Source of the DNA: an uncultured Flavobacteriales bacterium
GTDB lineage: Bacteria > Bacteroidota > Bacteroidia > Flavobacteriales > Flavobacteriaceae
DNA: 64,000 nucleotides
NCBI GenBank assembly: GCA_913058295.1
Contig: CAJXRD010000001.1
Coordinates: forward strand, 124,001-188,000
Direction of reading: 5' to 3'
Shown: positions 35,185-44,333 of the stretch, piece after piece
How the letters are laid out: every line of letters begins with the position of its first letter
How positions within the stretch are numbered: the first letter of the stretch is position 1
The notes under the pieces: model-generated
The model's input: only the letters and a program-made list of their open reading frames with translations
Database searches by the model: none
What the model was told of the DNA's origin: nothing
Program-made: the position numbers and the translations under genes

Positions 35185-36432
35185 ATGGAATTAAAGCGAG
35201 TTGTAGTAACAGGGTTAGGTGCACTTACTCCTATAGGTAACAATGTTGAAGAATATTGGGACGCATTGATTAGTGGTAAAAGTGGGTGTGCAAATATTAC
35301 TTATTTTGATACAGAAAAGTTCAAAACTAAATTCGCTTGCGAACTTAAAAACTTCGACCCATTAAATCACTTTAACAGAAAAGAAGCTCGAAAACTCGAT
35401 CGCTTCGCTCAATATGCACTTGTATCTGCTGATGAAGCAATAGGTGACGCTAAACTTAATCTCGATGAGGTTGATAAATTTAGAGTTGGTGTAATATGGG
35501 GTGCAGGTATTGGAGGATTAGAGACTTTTCAAAATGAAGTGTTAAATTATTCTGAAGGGGATGGAACACCACGTTTCAACCCCTTCTTTATTCCTAAAAT
35601 GATAGCAGATATTGCACCAGCAAACATCTCTATTAAATATGGATTTATGGGACCAAACTACACAACAGTTTCTGCTTGTGCATCTTCCGCTAACGCATTA
35701 ATAGATGCGTTTAACTATATTCGATTAGGGCAATGTGACGTTATCGTTTCAGGAGGTAGTGAAGCTGCAGTTACTATTGCAGGTATGGGAGGTTTTAATG
35801 CAATGCACGCATTATCAACACGTAATGAAAGTCCTGAAACAGCATCAAGACCATTTGACGCTACTCGTGATGGATTTGTACTAGGTGAAGGTGCAGGTGC
35901 TCTAATTTTAGAAGAATATGAGCACGCTAAAAAAAGAGGTGCTAAAATATATGCCGAAGTAGTTGGCGGAGGAATGTCTAGTGATGCATATCATATGACA
36001 GCTCCACATCCAGAAGGTATTGGTGTAGAAAGAGTAATGCTTAATTGCCTTGAAGATGCTGGGATGACTCCAGGTCAAGTAGATGCAATTAATACTCATG
36101 GTACCGCAACACCATTAGGTGATGTTGCTGAATTAATAGCGATTAGTAAAGTATTTGGTAAACATGCGAAAGACATAAATATCAATTCTACAAAATCGAT
36201 GACAGGTCATTTATTAGGAGCAGCTGGAGCTATAGAAGCAATTTCTTCTATTTTATCCATTCAAAATGGAATTGTTCCTCCAACAATAAATCATACTACT
36301 GTTGATGAAAACATCGATCCGTTATTGAACCTTACTTTAAACAAGGCTCAAAAAAGAGAAATCAATGTTGCAATGAGCAATACTTTTGGTTTTGGTGGGC
36401 ATAATGCCTGCGTTCTCTTTAAAAAAATCTGA
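35185..36432 (+). CDS. fabF: Beta-ketoacyl-ACP synthase II
   Basis: FabF condenses malonyl-ACP with acyl-ACP to extend fatty acids. The 415-residue thiolase-fold protein has the Cys-His-His triad: C165 in SACASSANALID, the first histidine in INTHGTATPLGD (about 305) and the second in KSMTGHLLGAAGA (about 342), plus the gating loop GFGGHNACV. It follows acpP with a 12-base gap and precedes rnc by 15 bases, so all three genes are probably one operon. Confidence 0.97.
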   Translation: MELKRVVVTGLGALTPIGNNVEEYWDALISGKSGCANITYFDTEKFKTKFACELKNFDPLNHFNRKEARKLDRFAQYALVSADEAIGDAKLNLDEVDKFRVGVIWGAGIGGLETFQNEVLNYSEGDGTPRFNPFFIPKMIADIAPANISIKYGFMGPNYTTVSACASSANALIDAFNYIRLGQCDVIVSGGSEAAVTIAGMGGFNAMHALSTRNESPETASRPFDATRDGFVLGEGAGALILEEYEHAKKRGAKIYAEVVGGGMSSDAYHMTAPHPEGIGVERVMLNCLEDAGMTPGQVDAINTHGTATPLGDVAELIAISKVFGKHAKDININSTKSMTGHLLGAAGAIEAISSILSIQNGIVPPTINHTTVDENIDPLLNLTLNKAQKREINVAMSNTFGFGGHNACVLFKKI

Positions 36433-36447
36433 GTACAATAAAACATA

Positions 36448-37194
36448 ATGGCATCAATTAAAAACATATTTAAACCCCGTTCAGACGAAAACGGGGATTT
36501 TTTTTACGCCGTAAAAAAGATAATTGTTTTTAGACCAAGAAATATTCAATTATTTACCGAAGCATTTACCCATCGTTCTATGAACGAAAAAAATGAAGAG
36601 GGGCATTCCATGAATTATGAAAGAATGGAGTTTTTAGGGGACGCTATATTAAGTACTGTAATTGCTTCTCATTTATATAAAAAAGTTCCGGGAGGCAATG
36701 AAGGATATCTCACTAAGATGCGTTCTAAGGTAGTAAGTCGTGAACATCTAAATGAGTTAGGGAAAGATCTAAATTTAATTAGTTTAGTTAGATCTGCAAT
36801 ACCAACAAACCAGTTTGGGGAGAATATACATGGAAATGTATTTGAAGCCTTAATTGGAGCTATTTACTTGGATAGAGGATATAAATTTTGCGAAAAGTTT
36901 ATCTATAGAAGTGTGATAAAGCCTTATGTAGATATTCAAAAACTAGAGGGGAAGATTATAAGCTACAAAAGCTTGTTTATTGAATGGTGCCAAAAAAACA
37001 AAAAGCCATTTAAGTTTAATGTTTACGAAGATACTGGTAACGATACGCTTAAGCATTTTGCAGTAAAATTAAAACTAGAAGAAGAGGTGGTTGCAAAAGC
37101 AAGAGCAACTTCAAAGAAGAAAGCTGAAGAGAGAGCAGCTAAAAGAGCATATTTTAAATTGCGTAAAGAAATAGATAACGAAATGGCCTTATAA
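36448..37194 (+). CDS. rnc: Ribonuclease III
   Basis: RNase III cuts double-stranded RNA, for example in rRNA precursor processing. The 248-residue protein has the nuclease signature YERMEFLGDAILSTVIA near residues 50-66 and a second acidic site in FEALIGAIYLDRG near 130, followed by a double-stranded RNA-binding domain (about 175-240) with ARATSKKKAEERAAKRAYF at its C-terminal helix. The gene is third in the acpP-fabF-rnc set. Confidence 0.96.
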   Translation: MASIKNIFKPRSDENGDFFYAVKKIIVFRPRNIQLFTEAFTHRSMNEKNEEGHSMNYERMEFLGDAILSTVIASHLYKKVPGGNEGYLTKMRSKVVSREHLNELGKDLNLISLVRSAIPTNQFGENIHGNVFEALIGAIYLDRGYKFCEKFIYRSVIKPYVDIQKLEGKIISYKSLFIEWCQKNKKPFKFNVYEDTGNDTLKHFAVKLKLEEEVVAKARATSKKKAEERAAKRAYFKLRKEIDNEMAL

Positions 37195-37303
37195 AAGAAT
37201 AAGTGTTTTATTTCAAAAATTCTATTTTCTACCAACAAGCATCCATCAATTTTTATTATTTTTATTAAGTATTAAAGAACTCTTTTAAAAGAGGCGATAT
37301 CCT

Positions 37304-37795
37304 ATGGCAATTCATAAGCTAATATTAGATGATGATTTTAATAATGAATTTTCATTAATAGCAATACATTGTAGTGAAGAAGCCTATAAAATGGCATATA
37401 TGCTTAATAAACATGTACCTTTACAATTAGTAAGGAAATCCTTAGATATAGATTTTTCGAATAATGGATTAGAGGTTACATTTCCTATATTTGAATATGA
37501 AGACGATTTAAGCTATATTCTATATCATTTAGTGTCTAATAAAAGCAAGTCCCTATCAGCCAAAGTACATAGTTCTGGAGGGTTATTCGATAAAATTGCT
37601 TCAGAAAAAACAGTAACCACGTATTTATTAAAAGAACATAAAAATGTAGATTTCTTTTTAAAAATACATTCTGATTATGAAAAAGTTCCAATTAGGAATT
37701 TACTTTCAACGATTAATAAAATAGAACAGGTAATTTCAGCATACAGTATAGAAATAGAACATTTAAAATCTAAAAATAATTTAATATTTAACTAA
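37304..37795 (+). CDS. IPExxxVDY family protein
   Basis: The 163-residue protein corresponds by position and pattern to the Bacteroidota family called IPExxxVDY, which is regularly found between rnc and pyk. No enzyme motif, signal peptide or membrane helix is visible. The mid-protein cluster LFDKIASEKTVTTYLLKEHK followed by NVDFFLKIHSD matches the family core, while the name motif is not strictly conserved here. Its stop codon overlaps the pyk start (TAATG), so translation is probably coupled to pyruvate kinase. The function is unknown; a role linked to glycolysis or rRNA processing would be guesswork. Confidence 0.8.
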   Translation: MAIHKLILDDDFNNEFSLIAIHCSEEAYKMAYMLNKHVPLQLVRKSLDIDFSNNGLEVTFPIFEYEDDLSYILYHLVSNKSKSLSAKVHSSGGLFDKIASEKTVTTYLLKEHKNVDFFLKIHSDYEKVPIRNLLSTINKIEQVISAYSIEIEHLKSKNNLIFN

Positions 37796-39222
37796 TGCCC
37801 GATCAAAAAAGAACTAAAATAGTTGCCACTTTAGGACCCGCTATTAATAGCAAAGAAATTATGAAGAACATGATCCTAGAAGGGGTCAATGTTTTTAGAA
37901 TTAATTTTTCACATGCAGATTATCAAGTTGTTAAAGATAACGTTCTCCAAATTAGAGAACTCAGCGAAGAATTAGGTCTTAATATTGCAATTTTAGCAGA
38001 TTTACAAGGTCCAAAACTACGTGTTGGTATTATGGAAGAAGGTGTTGAAATAGAACCTGGAGACATAATTAGTTTTTGTACAGGGGAAGAGTTTATAGGA
38101 AATCATAATAGAGTTTATATGAACTACGATGATTTCCCAAATGATGTAAAAAAGGGAGAACGAATATTGGTGGACGATGGGAAGCTAATGTTCGAAGTAA
38201 TAAATACCAATGGTGTAGATGAAGTAAAAACAAAAGTGATTCAAGGGGGATTATTTAATTCAAAAAAAGGGGTCAACCTTCCCAATACCAAGTTATCATT
38301 ACCCGCATTAACCAAAAAAGATAAGAGAGATGCTCTTTTTGCATTAGAACAAGGAGTGGATTGGATTGCTTTGTCTTTTGTGAGATATGCTAAAGATTTA
38401 AAAAAGCTTCAAAAATTAATTGCAAATAATAGTGAGTATAAAGTACCTATTATTGCAAAAATTGAAAAACCAGAAGGAGTTGCAAACATTAAAAAAATTG
38501 TAGCATATTGTGATGGGATAATGGTCGCAAGAGGTGATTTAGGAGTAGAAGTTCCCGCTGAAGAAGTACCATTAATTCAGAAAAGACTAGTGCTTATCGC
38601 AAAGAAAGCTAGAATTCCAGTTATTATTGCGACACAAATGATGGAAACGATGATCGATTCATTAACTCCAACAAGAGCTGAGGTTAATGATGTAGCAAAT
38701 TCTGTAATGGATGGAGCAGATGCAGTGATGTTATCGGGAGAGACATCAGTAGGTAAATACCCTGTAGAAGTAATTAAAAAAATGGCTACCATATTAAAGA
38801 AAGTAGAAGGGTCATCTTTAATTACAGTACCCGAAGAACCACCAACTATTAGAACCGATCGATATATTACCAAATCTATTTGTTATCATGCAGCAAATAT
38901 GGCTAATGAAATTGACGCAAAAGCAATTTGTACCTTAACCAATAGTGGGTATACCGCTTTTCAAATTTCGGCTTGGCGTCCAGCGGCTCATATTTTAGTG
39001 TTTACTTCCAACAAGCGAATTTTATCAAGGCTTAGTTTATTATGGGGAGTAAAATCTTTTTATTATAATCGTTATGTAAGTACGGATGAAACGGTGGAAG
39101 ATGTTAATCAAATTGCTGTTGATAAAGGTTTTGTAAAACAAGGCGAATATCTAATTAATCTTGCGGCAATGCCAATTATAGATAAAGGAATGGTGAACAC
39201 TTTAAGGGTAAGTAAAGTTTAA
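37795..39222 (+). CDS. pyk: Pyruvate kinase
   Basis: Pyruvate kinase transfers phosphate from phosphoenolpyruvate to ADP, the last step of glycolysis. The 475-residue protein contains all key motifs: VFRINFSHA near residue 32, IAKIEKPEGVANI near 220, MVARGDLGVEVP near 243, and the signature IIATQMMETMIDSLTPTRAE with AVMLSGETSVGKYP. A C-terminal regulatory domain is present from about residue 355. It overlaps the preceding gene by one base and shares its TTAA stop palindrome with the convergent sterol desaturase-like gene. Confidence 0.97.
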   Translation: MPDQKRTKIVATLGPAINSKEIMKNMILEGVNVFRINFSHADYQVVKDNVLQIRELSEELGLNIAILADLQGPKLRVGIMEEGVEIEPGDIISFCTGEEFIGNHNRVYMNYDDFPNDVKKGERILVDDGKLMFEVINTNGVDEVKTKVIQGGLFNSKKGVNLPNTKLSLPALTKKDKRDALFALEQGVDWIALSFVRYAKDLKKLQKLIANNSEYKVPIIAKIEKPEGVANIKKIVAYCDGIMVARGDLGVEVPAEEVPLIQKRLVLIAKKARIPVIIATQMMETMIDSLTPTRAEVNDVANSVMDGADAVMLSGETSVGKYPVEVIKKMATILKKVEGSSLITVPEEPPTIRTDRYITKSICYHAANMANEIDAKAICTLTNSGYTAFQISAWRPAAHILVFTSNKRILSRLSLLWGVKSFYYNRYVSTDETVEDVNQIAVDKGFVKQGEYLINLAAMPIIDKGMVNTLRVSKV

Positions 39223-40112
39223 TTGTTTTGATTTTTTAACCATTCTTCTCGAAGATCGGTAGAAAGTTTCCCGGTACCATCGTGTTTCCAACCTGGAGGC
39301 TTTACCAAATACTTTAGTCGGTTGGTCAAGGATATTTTACCTGAAAAAACATCTTTAATCAGGGCAGTCCATTCCTTAAATGCAATTATAAATGGATTGT
39401 AAGTGTCTATATTATCTACCAATCCATAACTTACTTTTTCTGTTTTTAATTCGGATTGAAAGGTCCCAAACATCTTGTCCCAAATAATTAAAATACCGGC
39501 ATGATTTCGATCTAAATAAATGGGATTACTACCGTGATGAACTCTATGATGTGAAGGCGTGTTAAAAAAAGCTTCAAACCATTTGGGCATTTTGTTGATG
39601 GTTTCGGTATGAATCCAAAATTGATACAATAAACTAATGGCCATTTGGAACACAATCATTCCTGGATGAAAACCCAATAAGGGCAACCATAACCAAAAAA
39701 TAAAGGAATAAAAACCTCCTGTCCAAGTTTGTCGTAAAGCAGTACTTAAATTATAATGTTGAGAAGAATGGTGTATCACATGAGAGGCCCAAAACAATCT
39801 GTTTTCGTGAGAAATTCTATGAAACCAATAATAGGATAAATCATCTAGAAAAAAGAGGATTATAAAACTCCACCAAGCTACTGGAATGGTAAAAAAACGA
39901 AAATTATCGTAAACAAAATACAATGCGGCAAAAACAATCAACTTACTAAAGAACCCTAAAAACACATTGCCAAGTCCCATTGCGATAGAAGAAATAGCAT
40001 CTTTAACGGTATAGGTTTTTATATTTTGTTTTGTTGTTATAAAAAGCTCTAACAACATTGCAAAAGCAAAAAAGGGGATTGCGTAAAGTATAATTGGAGG
40101 GAATTCCGGCAT
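39219..40112 (-). CDS. Sterol desaturase/fatty acid hydroxylase family protein
   Basis: This 297-residue integral membrane protein has four to five helices and the histidine clusters of the di-iron fatty acid hydroxylase superfamily: WFHRISHENRLFW, SHVIHHSSQHYN and HRVHHGSNPIYLDRNHAG. Members hydroxylate or desaturate lipids, sterols or carotenoids in the membrane using oxygen. The lipid substrate here is unknown; related bacterial genes are linked to sulfonolipid, hydroxy-fatty acid or carotenoid changes. No operon partner is present. Confidence 0.92.
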   Translation of the reverse strand: MPEFPPIILYAIPFFAFAMLLELFITTKQNIKTYTVKDAISSIAMGLGNVFLGFFSKLIVFAALYFVYDNFRFFTIPVAWWSFIILFFLDDLSYYWFHRISHENRLFWASHVIHHSSQHYNLSTALRQTWTGGFYSFIFWLWLPLLGFHPGMIVFQMAISLLYQFWIHTETINKMPKWFEAFFNTPSHHRVHHGSNPIYLDRNHAGILIIWDKMFGTFQSELKTEKVSYGLVDNIDTYNPFIIAFKEWTALIKDVFSGKISLTNRLKYLVKPPGWKHDGTGKLSTDLREEWLKNQNN

Positions 40113-40153
40113 TTATTTTTTTATTGAACTTCCAAAATACAAAAAATTAAAAT

Positions 40154-40222
40154 GTCATTGCGAACGAGGTGAAGCAATCTCATAATGTTAGTAATTGACA
40201 TCATGAGATTGCTTCGTCGTTC
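40154..40222. repeat. REP-like inverted pair, family 1
   Basis: The left arm starts GTCATTGCGAACGAGGTGAA and ends GCAATCTCAT; the right arm at 40203-40222 is its partial complement (ATGAGATTGCTTCG, then TCGTTCC), separated by 19 bases. This resembles other GTCATTNCGA elements in the window. It sits between convergently placed ends of the sterol desaturase-like start and the SH3 lipoprotein stop, so it could also help stop transcription. Confidence 0.65.
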
Positions 40223-40238
40223 CTTTTAGTTTTAAAAA

Positions 40239-41045
40239 TTACTCTACAATTTCAGTTTTTGAAATTTTTATTGCATCCCCTTCTTTAGCAATGGTAACAA
40301 ATTTTGAGAAGCCTTTGTTTTTATATACATATTCAATTATTATAATTGCGTCCTCTTTTCTAGTTATTTGTAATTCACTTGTCCAACTACTTGTACTGAG
40401 CTTAGTCGAAGTATCATTATTGTATTTTTTCTCTTTAATAACCTGATTATCTTTCCCTTTTTCAGTCGGATATTCAAACTCATTTGGAAAATCAAAAAGC
40501 TGTTTCGCTATATAATAGGCTTCATGCAAATTCGAACTTGGAAGCAATAGTGATTCCGTATTTGTTGGTTTACTAGCAGTCCCTCCTTTTGTTTCTGTAA
40601 AAAGAACACTAGGAAAGTTTTCCTTTAGTTCAACTGCATATCCTTTTGTCGATATTCCTTTTTCAGGAGGGAAAAACTTAGAGAGGTAACCGTTAAAAGC
40701 ATACCCTCTTTTGTGATTGAACTCTACTTCATCCATGCCTCCCTTAATTCCTCCAATAGCCATTGTAGGTTTTTCTTCAGAAGTAATGACTTTCACTCTA
40801 GTTCCATAAGGCATTACCGCAAGTTTCTCACTTTGTAAGTTGGCATGTTCCCGCAAACTAAGTCCGGTAGATGCTGTGACGTATAAATAAGTGACAGAAG
40901 AGTTTTCTAATGGCGTTGTTTCTGCAAGAGCAATTTCTTTTTCTGAAGTAATTTTCACTTTTGAAGTAGTGGTTTCTTCTTCTTTACAAGAAAATAAAAC
41001 GAATGTGCTAATTAAAGCAAAGCTTACAATTTTTAGTGTGTTCAT
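40239..41045 (-). CDS. SH3-domain lipoprotein with an embedded REP-like segment
   Basis: The 268-residue protein has a lipoprotein signal (STFVLFSCKEEE, cysteine at 20) followed by a low-complexity linker and a bacterial SH3 domain (about 48-90, YLYVTASTGLSLREHANLQ). The C-terminal half is a beta-rich domain I do not recognise. Bacterial SH3 domains often bind cell wall peptides, so a periplasmic envelope role is likely. Bases 40391-40413 code for residues around DTSTKLSTSS and closely match a REP-like palindrome arm found elsewhere in flavobacterial intergenic DNA, suggesting an in-frame insertion. Confidence 0.8.
   Translation of the reverse strand: MNTLKIVSFALISTFVLFSCKEEETTTSKVKITSEKEIALAETTPLENSSVTYLYVTASTGLSLREHANLQSEKLAVMPYGTRVKVITSEEKPTMAIGGIKGGMDEVEFNHKRGYAFNGYLSKFFPPEKGISTKGYAVELKENFPSVLFTETKGGTASKPTNTESLLLPSSNLHEAYYIAKQLFDFPNEFEYPTEKGKDNQVIKEKKYNNDTSTKLSTSSWTSELQITRKEDAIIIIEYVYKNKGFSKFVTIAKEGDAIKISKTEIVE
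40391..40413 (-). repeat. REP-like arm, family 2, inside coding sequence
   Basis: On the minus strand the segment reads ACTTCGACTAAGCTCAGTAC plus AAG, the TTCGACnnnGCTCA type that also occurs in the elements at 49003-49060 and 57143-57191. It encodes part of the SH3 lipoprotein in frame. Confidence 0.6.
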
Positions 41046-41153
41046 AATGTGAGTTGTTAATGTTAATAATAAGATTAAGTAATTTTCTCACATATACAGT
41101 AATAAGGTTTTTTATTTAAAACTTTGCGATCTCCACGTCTTTGCGAGACCTGT

Positions 41154-42251
41154 TTAGAAGTCAAATTTTAATTGTACAGCAACTACTTTCTCTTTAGGGA
41201 CTTTCCCTTTTTCGTTGTTGAGGTTCGATAAGGAAATTCCCAACAACCGTACCGAGTTTTTCATAGAAGCTTGAAATAACAATTCTTTAACAGTTTCCAT
41301 GATTACATCTTTACCCGATATAAAATAAGGCAAAGTCTTGCTACGAGTTTGTAACGTAAAGTCACTGTATTTAATTTTAAGGGTTACCGTTTTTCCTGCT
41401 ACTTTACTTTTTTTAAGGCGCTTTTCGACCTCTTTTGCAATGTCTTCTAGCTTTTTAAGCATAAATATTTCTGAAGTGATATTCTCATTAAAAGTACGTT
41501 CGGCAGCTAAAGATTTTCGAGTTCGGGAAGATTTAACTTCGCTAAAGTGCTCTCCACGTACTACATGGTAATAGTAACGCCCACTTTTTCCAAAATGTTC
41601 GTCTAAAAAATCTTTGGGTTTTTGTTTTAAATCTAAACCTGTAAAGATTCCTAATCGATACATTTTTTGAACAGTAACTTTTCCAACACCATAGAATTTT
41701 TTGATGTCTAGCTTTTCTAAAAAATCTATTACCTCATCTGGAGGGACTGTTTTTTGGCCGTTAGGTTTGTTAATGTCACTGGCAACTTTAGCTATAAATT
41801 TATTGATGGATATTCCAGCAGAAGCGTTCAATCCAGTTTTTTCTTTAATTTTATTCCGAATTTCTTCGGCAATTAAAGAAGCACTCGGATTCCCTTTTTT
41901 ATTTTCAGTAACATCGAGATAGGCTTCATCTAAAGATAAGGGTTCCACCAAATCTGTGTATTCATAGAATATCTTTCTAATTTGATCTGAAACTTCATGA
42001 TATCGTTTAAAATTTGAGTTTACAAAGATGAGATCGGGACAATTTTGCAATGCTATTACACTACTCATAGCAGATCGTACTCCAAACTTTCTAGCTTCAT
42101 AACTAGCAGCACTTACCACTCCTCGTTTAGAACTCCCACCAACAGCAACAGGTTTTCCACGTAGTTCAGGATTATCCAATTGTTCTACAGAAGCATAAAA
42201 TGCATCCATATCTACGTGAATAATTTTTCTTTTAGGAAGCTCTTCCTTCAT
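41154..42251 (-). CDS. dinB: DNA polymerase IV (Y family)
   Basis: DinB is a low-fidelity polymerase for translesion DNA synthesis. The 365-residue protein has the catalytic motifs HVDMDAFYASVEQ (near residue 18) and SLDEAYLDVT (near 103), helix-hairpin-helix motifs near residue 190, the little-finger domain, and ends in AVQLKFDF, a possible beta-clamp binding sequence. It stands alone on the minus strand next to a divergent CYTH gene. No LexA-box-like sequence is evident upstream. Confidence 0.96.
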   Translation of the reverse strand: MKEELPKRKIIHVDMDAFYASVEQLDNPELRGKPVAVGGSSKRGVVSAASYEARKFGVRSAMSSVIALQNCPDLIFVNSNFKRYHEVSDQIRKIFYEYTDLVEPLSLDEAYLDVTENKKGNPSASLIAEEIRNKIKEKTGLNASAGISINKFIAKVASDINKPNGQKTVPPDEVIDFLEKLDIKKFYGVGKVTVQKMYRLGIFTGLDLKQKPKDFLDEHFGKSGRYYYHVVRGEHFSEVKSSRTRKSLAAERTFNENITSEIFMLKKLEDIAKEVEKRLKKSKVAGKTVTLKIKYSDFTLQTRSKTLPYFISGKDVIMETVKELLFQASMKNSVRLLGISLSNLNNEKGKVPKEKVVAVQLKFDF

Positions 42252-42294
42252 CCCATAAATTTATAATATCTTAGATAAATAATAGAACAAATAG

Positions 42295-42768
42295 ATGCTT
42301 GAAATTGAAAGAAAATTTTTAATCCTATCCAATGCCTACAAATCAGAAGCCTATAAGCAAACCAAAATTGTACAAGGCTTTTTAAATACTCATAAAGAAC
42401 GCACGGTTCGTGTTCGGATTATGGGAGAGAAAGCTTTTATAACGATAAAAGGAATTTCTAACTCTGAAGGTACCACCCGAATGGAATGGGAAAAAGAAAT
42501 TCCTAAAGAAGATGCAGAAAAATTATTGTCACTTTGTGAACCGAATTTAATAGATAAAATTAGATACGAGATAAAAGCAGACCATCACATTTTTGAAGTA
42601 GATGAGTTTTTTGGTGAAAATGAAGGCTTGATAGTTGCAGAAATTGAACTGTCTTCAGAAAATGAAGAATTTACAAAACCAGACTGGTTAGGAAAAGAAG
42701 TTACGGGTGATGTTCGTTATTATAATTCACAATTAAGCAAGTTACCTTATCGAAATTGGTGCTTATAA
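42295..42768 (+). CDS. CYTH domain protein (triphosphate tunnel enzyme)
   Basis: The 157-residue protein starts with the ExExK signature of triphosphate tunnel metalloenzymes (LEIERKFLI, E3/E5/K7) and carries further tunnel residues in RTVRVRIMGEKAFITIKG and FEVDEFFGENEGLIVAEIEL. Bacterial members hydrolyse inorganic triphosphate or, rarely, make cAMP; tripolyphosphatase activity is more likely for a single-domain protein of this size. Its stop codon shares TTATAA with the convergent monooxygenase-like gene. Confidence 0.92.
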   Translation: MLEIERKFLILSNAYKSEAYKQTKIVQGFLNTHKERTVRVRIMGEKAFITIKGISNSEGTTRMEWEKEIPKEDAEKLLSLCEPNLIDKIRYEIKADHHIFEVDEFFGENEGLIVAEIELSSENEEFTKPDWLGKEVTGDVRYYNSQLSKLPYRNWCL

Positions 42769-43071
42769 GTTTGCTTCAAATTCATATTCCCGCTCCACTT
42801 TACAAATTCTTACTTTATAGGATTCATACCATTTTTCTATCCCAAGTTTTTGAGCCAGCTGATGGTCTACATTAGATTTCCAATTTTTTATGTCCTCTAA
42901 AGTTTTCCAATAACTAATGGTAATACCAATTTGTTCCCTAACGGATTCTATTCCTATAAATCCAGGTTGTTGATTGGCTAATGTTTCCATGCTTTCTGCC
43001 ATTTGATCGTAGTCCTTGGCTTCTTTAGATAAAATGGAAGTAAATATAACTGCATAATAAGCTTTATTCAT
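42763..43071 (-). CDS. Antibiotic biosynthesis monooxygenase (ABM) family protein
   Basis: The 102-residue protein has the ferredoxin-like ABM fold: an opening strand AYYAVIFTSIL, a helix with MAESMETLANQQPGFIG, and a final strand with ITISYWKTLEDIKNWK. These small dimeric proteins include quinol oxidases and heme-degrading enzymes, and many have unknown roles. It overlaps the end of the upstream asparaginase gene by 8 bases and is cotranscribed with it. The specific reaction is unknown. Confidence 0.85.
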   Translation of the reverse strand: MNKAYYAVIFTSILSKEAKDYDQMAESMETLANQQPGFIGIESVREQIGITISYWKTLEDIKNWKSNVDHQLAQKLGIEKWYESYKVRICKVEREYEFEANL

Positions 43072-44128
43072 CTTTATAAATCTTAATAATTAAATCTCCT
43101 TCAGCATTCATATGCGCACGAAACATACCAGGAGTATTGAACTCCATAGCGATGTTCCCATTTTTATCAATAGCAACAATTCCTCCATCACCTCCCAATG
43201 CTGGCACTTTGTTTTGTATTACTTCATGTGCAGCTTCTTGTAGCGTAATCCTTTTGTATTCCATCATTGCAGAAATATCATGAGCAACCATCGCTCTTAT
43301 AAAGTATTCACCCCAACCAGTAGAAGAAACAGCACAGGTTGCATTGTTAGCATAGGTTCCAGCTCCAATTATTGGTGCATCTCCAATACGATTCCAGCGT
43401 TTATTGGTCATCCCTCCAGTAGAAGTTCCTGCAGCTAGATTTCCATTTTTGTCGAGTGCAACACAGCCTACTGTGCCAAACTTTGAATCCTTTATGAAAG
43501 GATCTTCAAAAGAAACTTGTGCAGTTTCCTTTTCTAACTCCTTTTTTTTAACCTTTTGAAGCGACTGAAATCGTTTTTCAGTATAAAAATAAGAAGGGTC
43601 GGTCATTTTAAAGTCTTGTTCTCTTGCAAACTCTTCAGCTCCAGCGCCCGATAGTAATACATGAGGAGAATCATTCATAACTGATAATGCAAGGTTAATT
43701 GGGTTTTTAATTCGTTTTACTCCAGCAACCGCACCAGCATTAAGGGTAGCGCCATCCATTATAGAGGCGTCCATCTCATTGGTTTCTTCATGAGTAAATA
43801 CGGCACCTTTCCCAGCATTAAATAGTGGAGAGTCTTCCATAATATTAATAGTAGCTGTTATAGCCTCTAACGAGGAACCTCCCTTTTCTAATATAGAATG
43901 TCCTGTGGTAATGGCTTCCTTTAATTTAGAATGAAAAGCATTCTCTAAGGAATCGGTCATGTATTTTTTTAAAATTGTTCCGGCTCCCCCATGTATTACA
44001 ATACCGAAAGTTGCATCTGTTTTTTCTGAAAATTCTACGTTTTTTATAACATCAGAAGTGCTATTTTTAACATTATTACAGCTAAAGAGTATAAAAAATC
44101 CGATTAAAAGTGTTAAAATTGACTTCAT
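43064..44128 (-). CDS. Isoaspartyl peptidase/L-asparaginase (plant type), lipoprotein
   Basis: This Ntn hydrolase self-cleaves to expose a threonine nucleophile and removes isoaspartyl residues or hydrolyses asparagine. The 354-residue protein has a lipoprotein signal (LIGFFILFSCNNVK), the substrate loop VIHGGAGTILK, ASIMDGATLNAGAVAGV, the cleavage site KFGTVGCVALD where the threonine follows glycine, and the TSTGGMTNKRWNRIGD site. The signal places it in the periplasm, attached to a membrane. It is followed by an overlapping ABM-family gene. Confidence 0.94.
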   Translation of the reverse strand: MKSILTLLIGFFILFSCNNVKNSTSDVIKNVEFSEKTDATFGIVIHGGAGTILKKYMTDSLENAFHSKLKEAITTGHSILEKGGSSLEAITATINIMEDSPLFNAGKGAVFTHEETNEMDASIMDGATLNAGAVAGVKRIKNPINLALSVMNDSPHVLLSGAGAEEFAREQDFKMTDPSYFYTEKRFQSLQKVKKKELEKETAQVSFEDPFIKDSKFGTVGCVALDKNGNLAAGTSTGGMTNKRWNRIGDAPIIGAGTYANNATCAVSSTGWGEYFIRAMVAHDISAMMEYKRITLQEAAHEVIQNKVPALGGDGGIVAIDKNGNIAMEFNTPGMFRAHMNAEGDLIIKIYKDE

Positions 44129-44266
44129 GGTAAAAATATTTTATTAAAAAGCTAATATAGCTTAAATGCCCTTGTTTTCCGAAGCTTTACAAAGATTTAA
44201 ATGTAGGAAGTAATAATAAAAAAGACCTAAAACATCGATGAAATGCACTAAAAAAACGACTAAGTG

Positions 44267-44296
44267 TTGGTTTTTAATAATTTTGTCTTACATTTG
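44267..44296 (+). promoter_or_regulatory. Strong promoter of the CAP-domain lipoprotein gene
   Basis: TTG at 44267-44269 and TACATTTG at 44289-44296 are separated by 19 bases, the consensus Bacteroidota arrangement, with a leader of about 30 bases before ATG 44334. Confidence 0.8.
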
Positions 44297-44333
44297 TCCC
44301 AGCATCATGCCCCAAATTTGATGTCCCCGTATT

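Noticed and set aside
41122-41152. GC-richer motif CTTTGCGATCTCC...TCTTTGCGAG upstream of the SH3 lipoprotein and after dinB
   Set aside because: It could be a third repeat family, but there is only one copy here and no palindrome that I can support.
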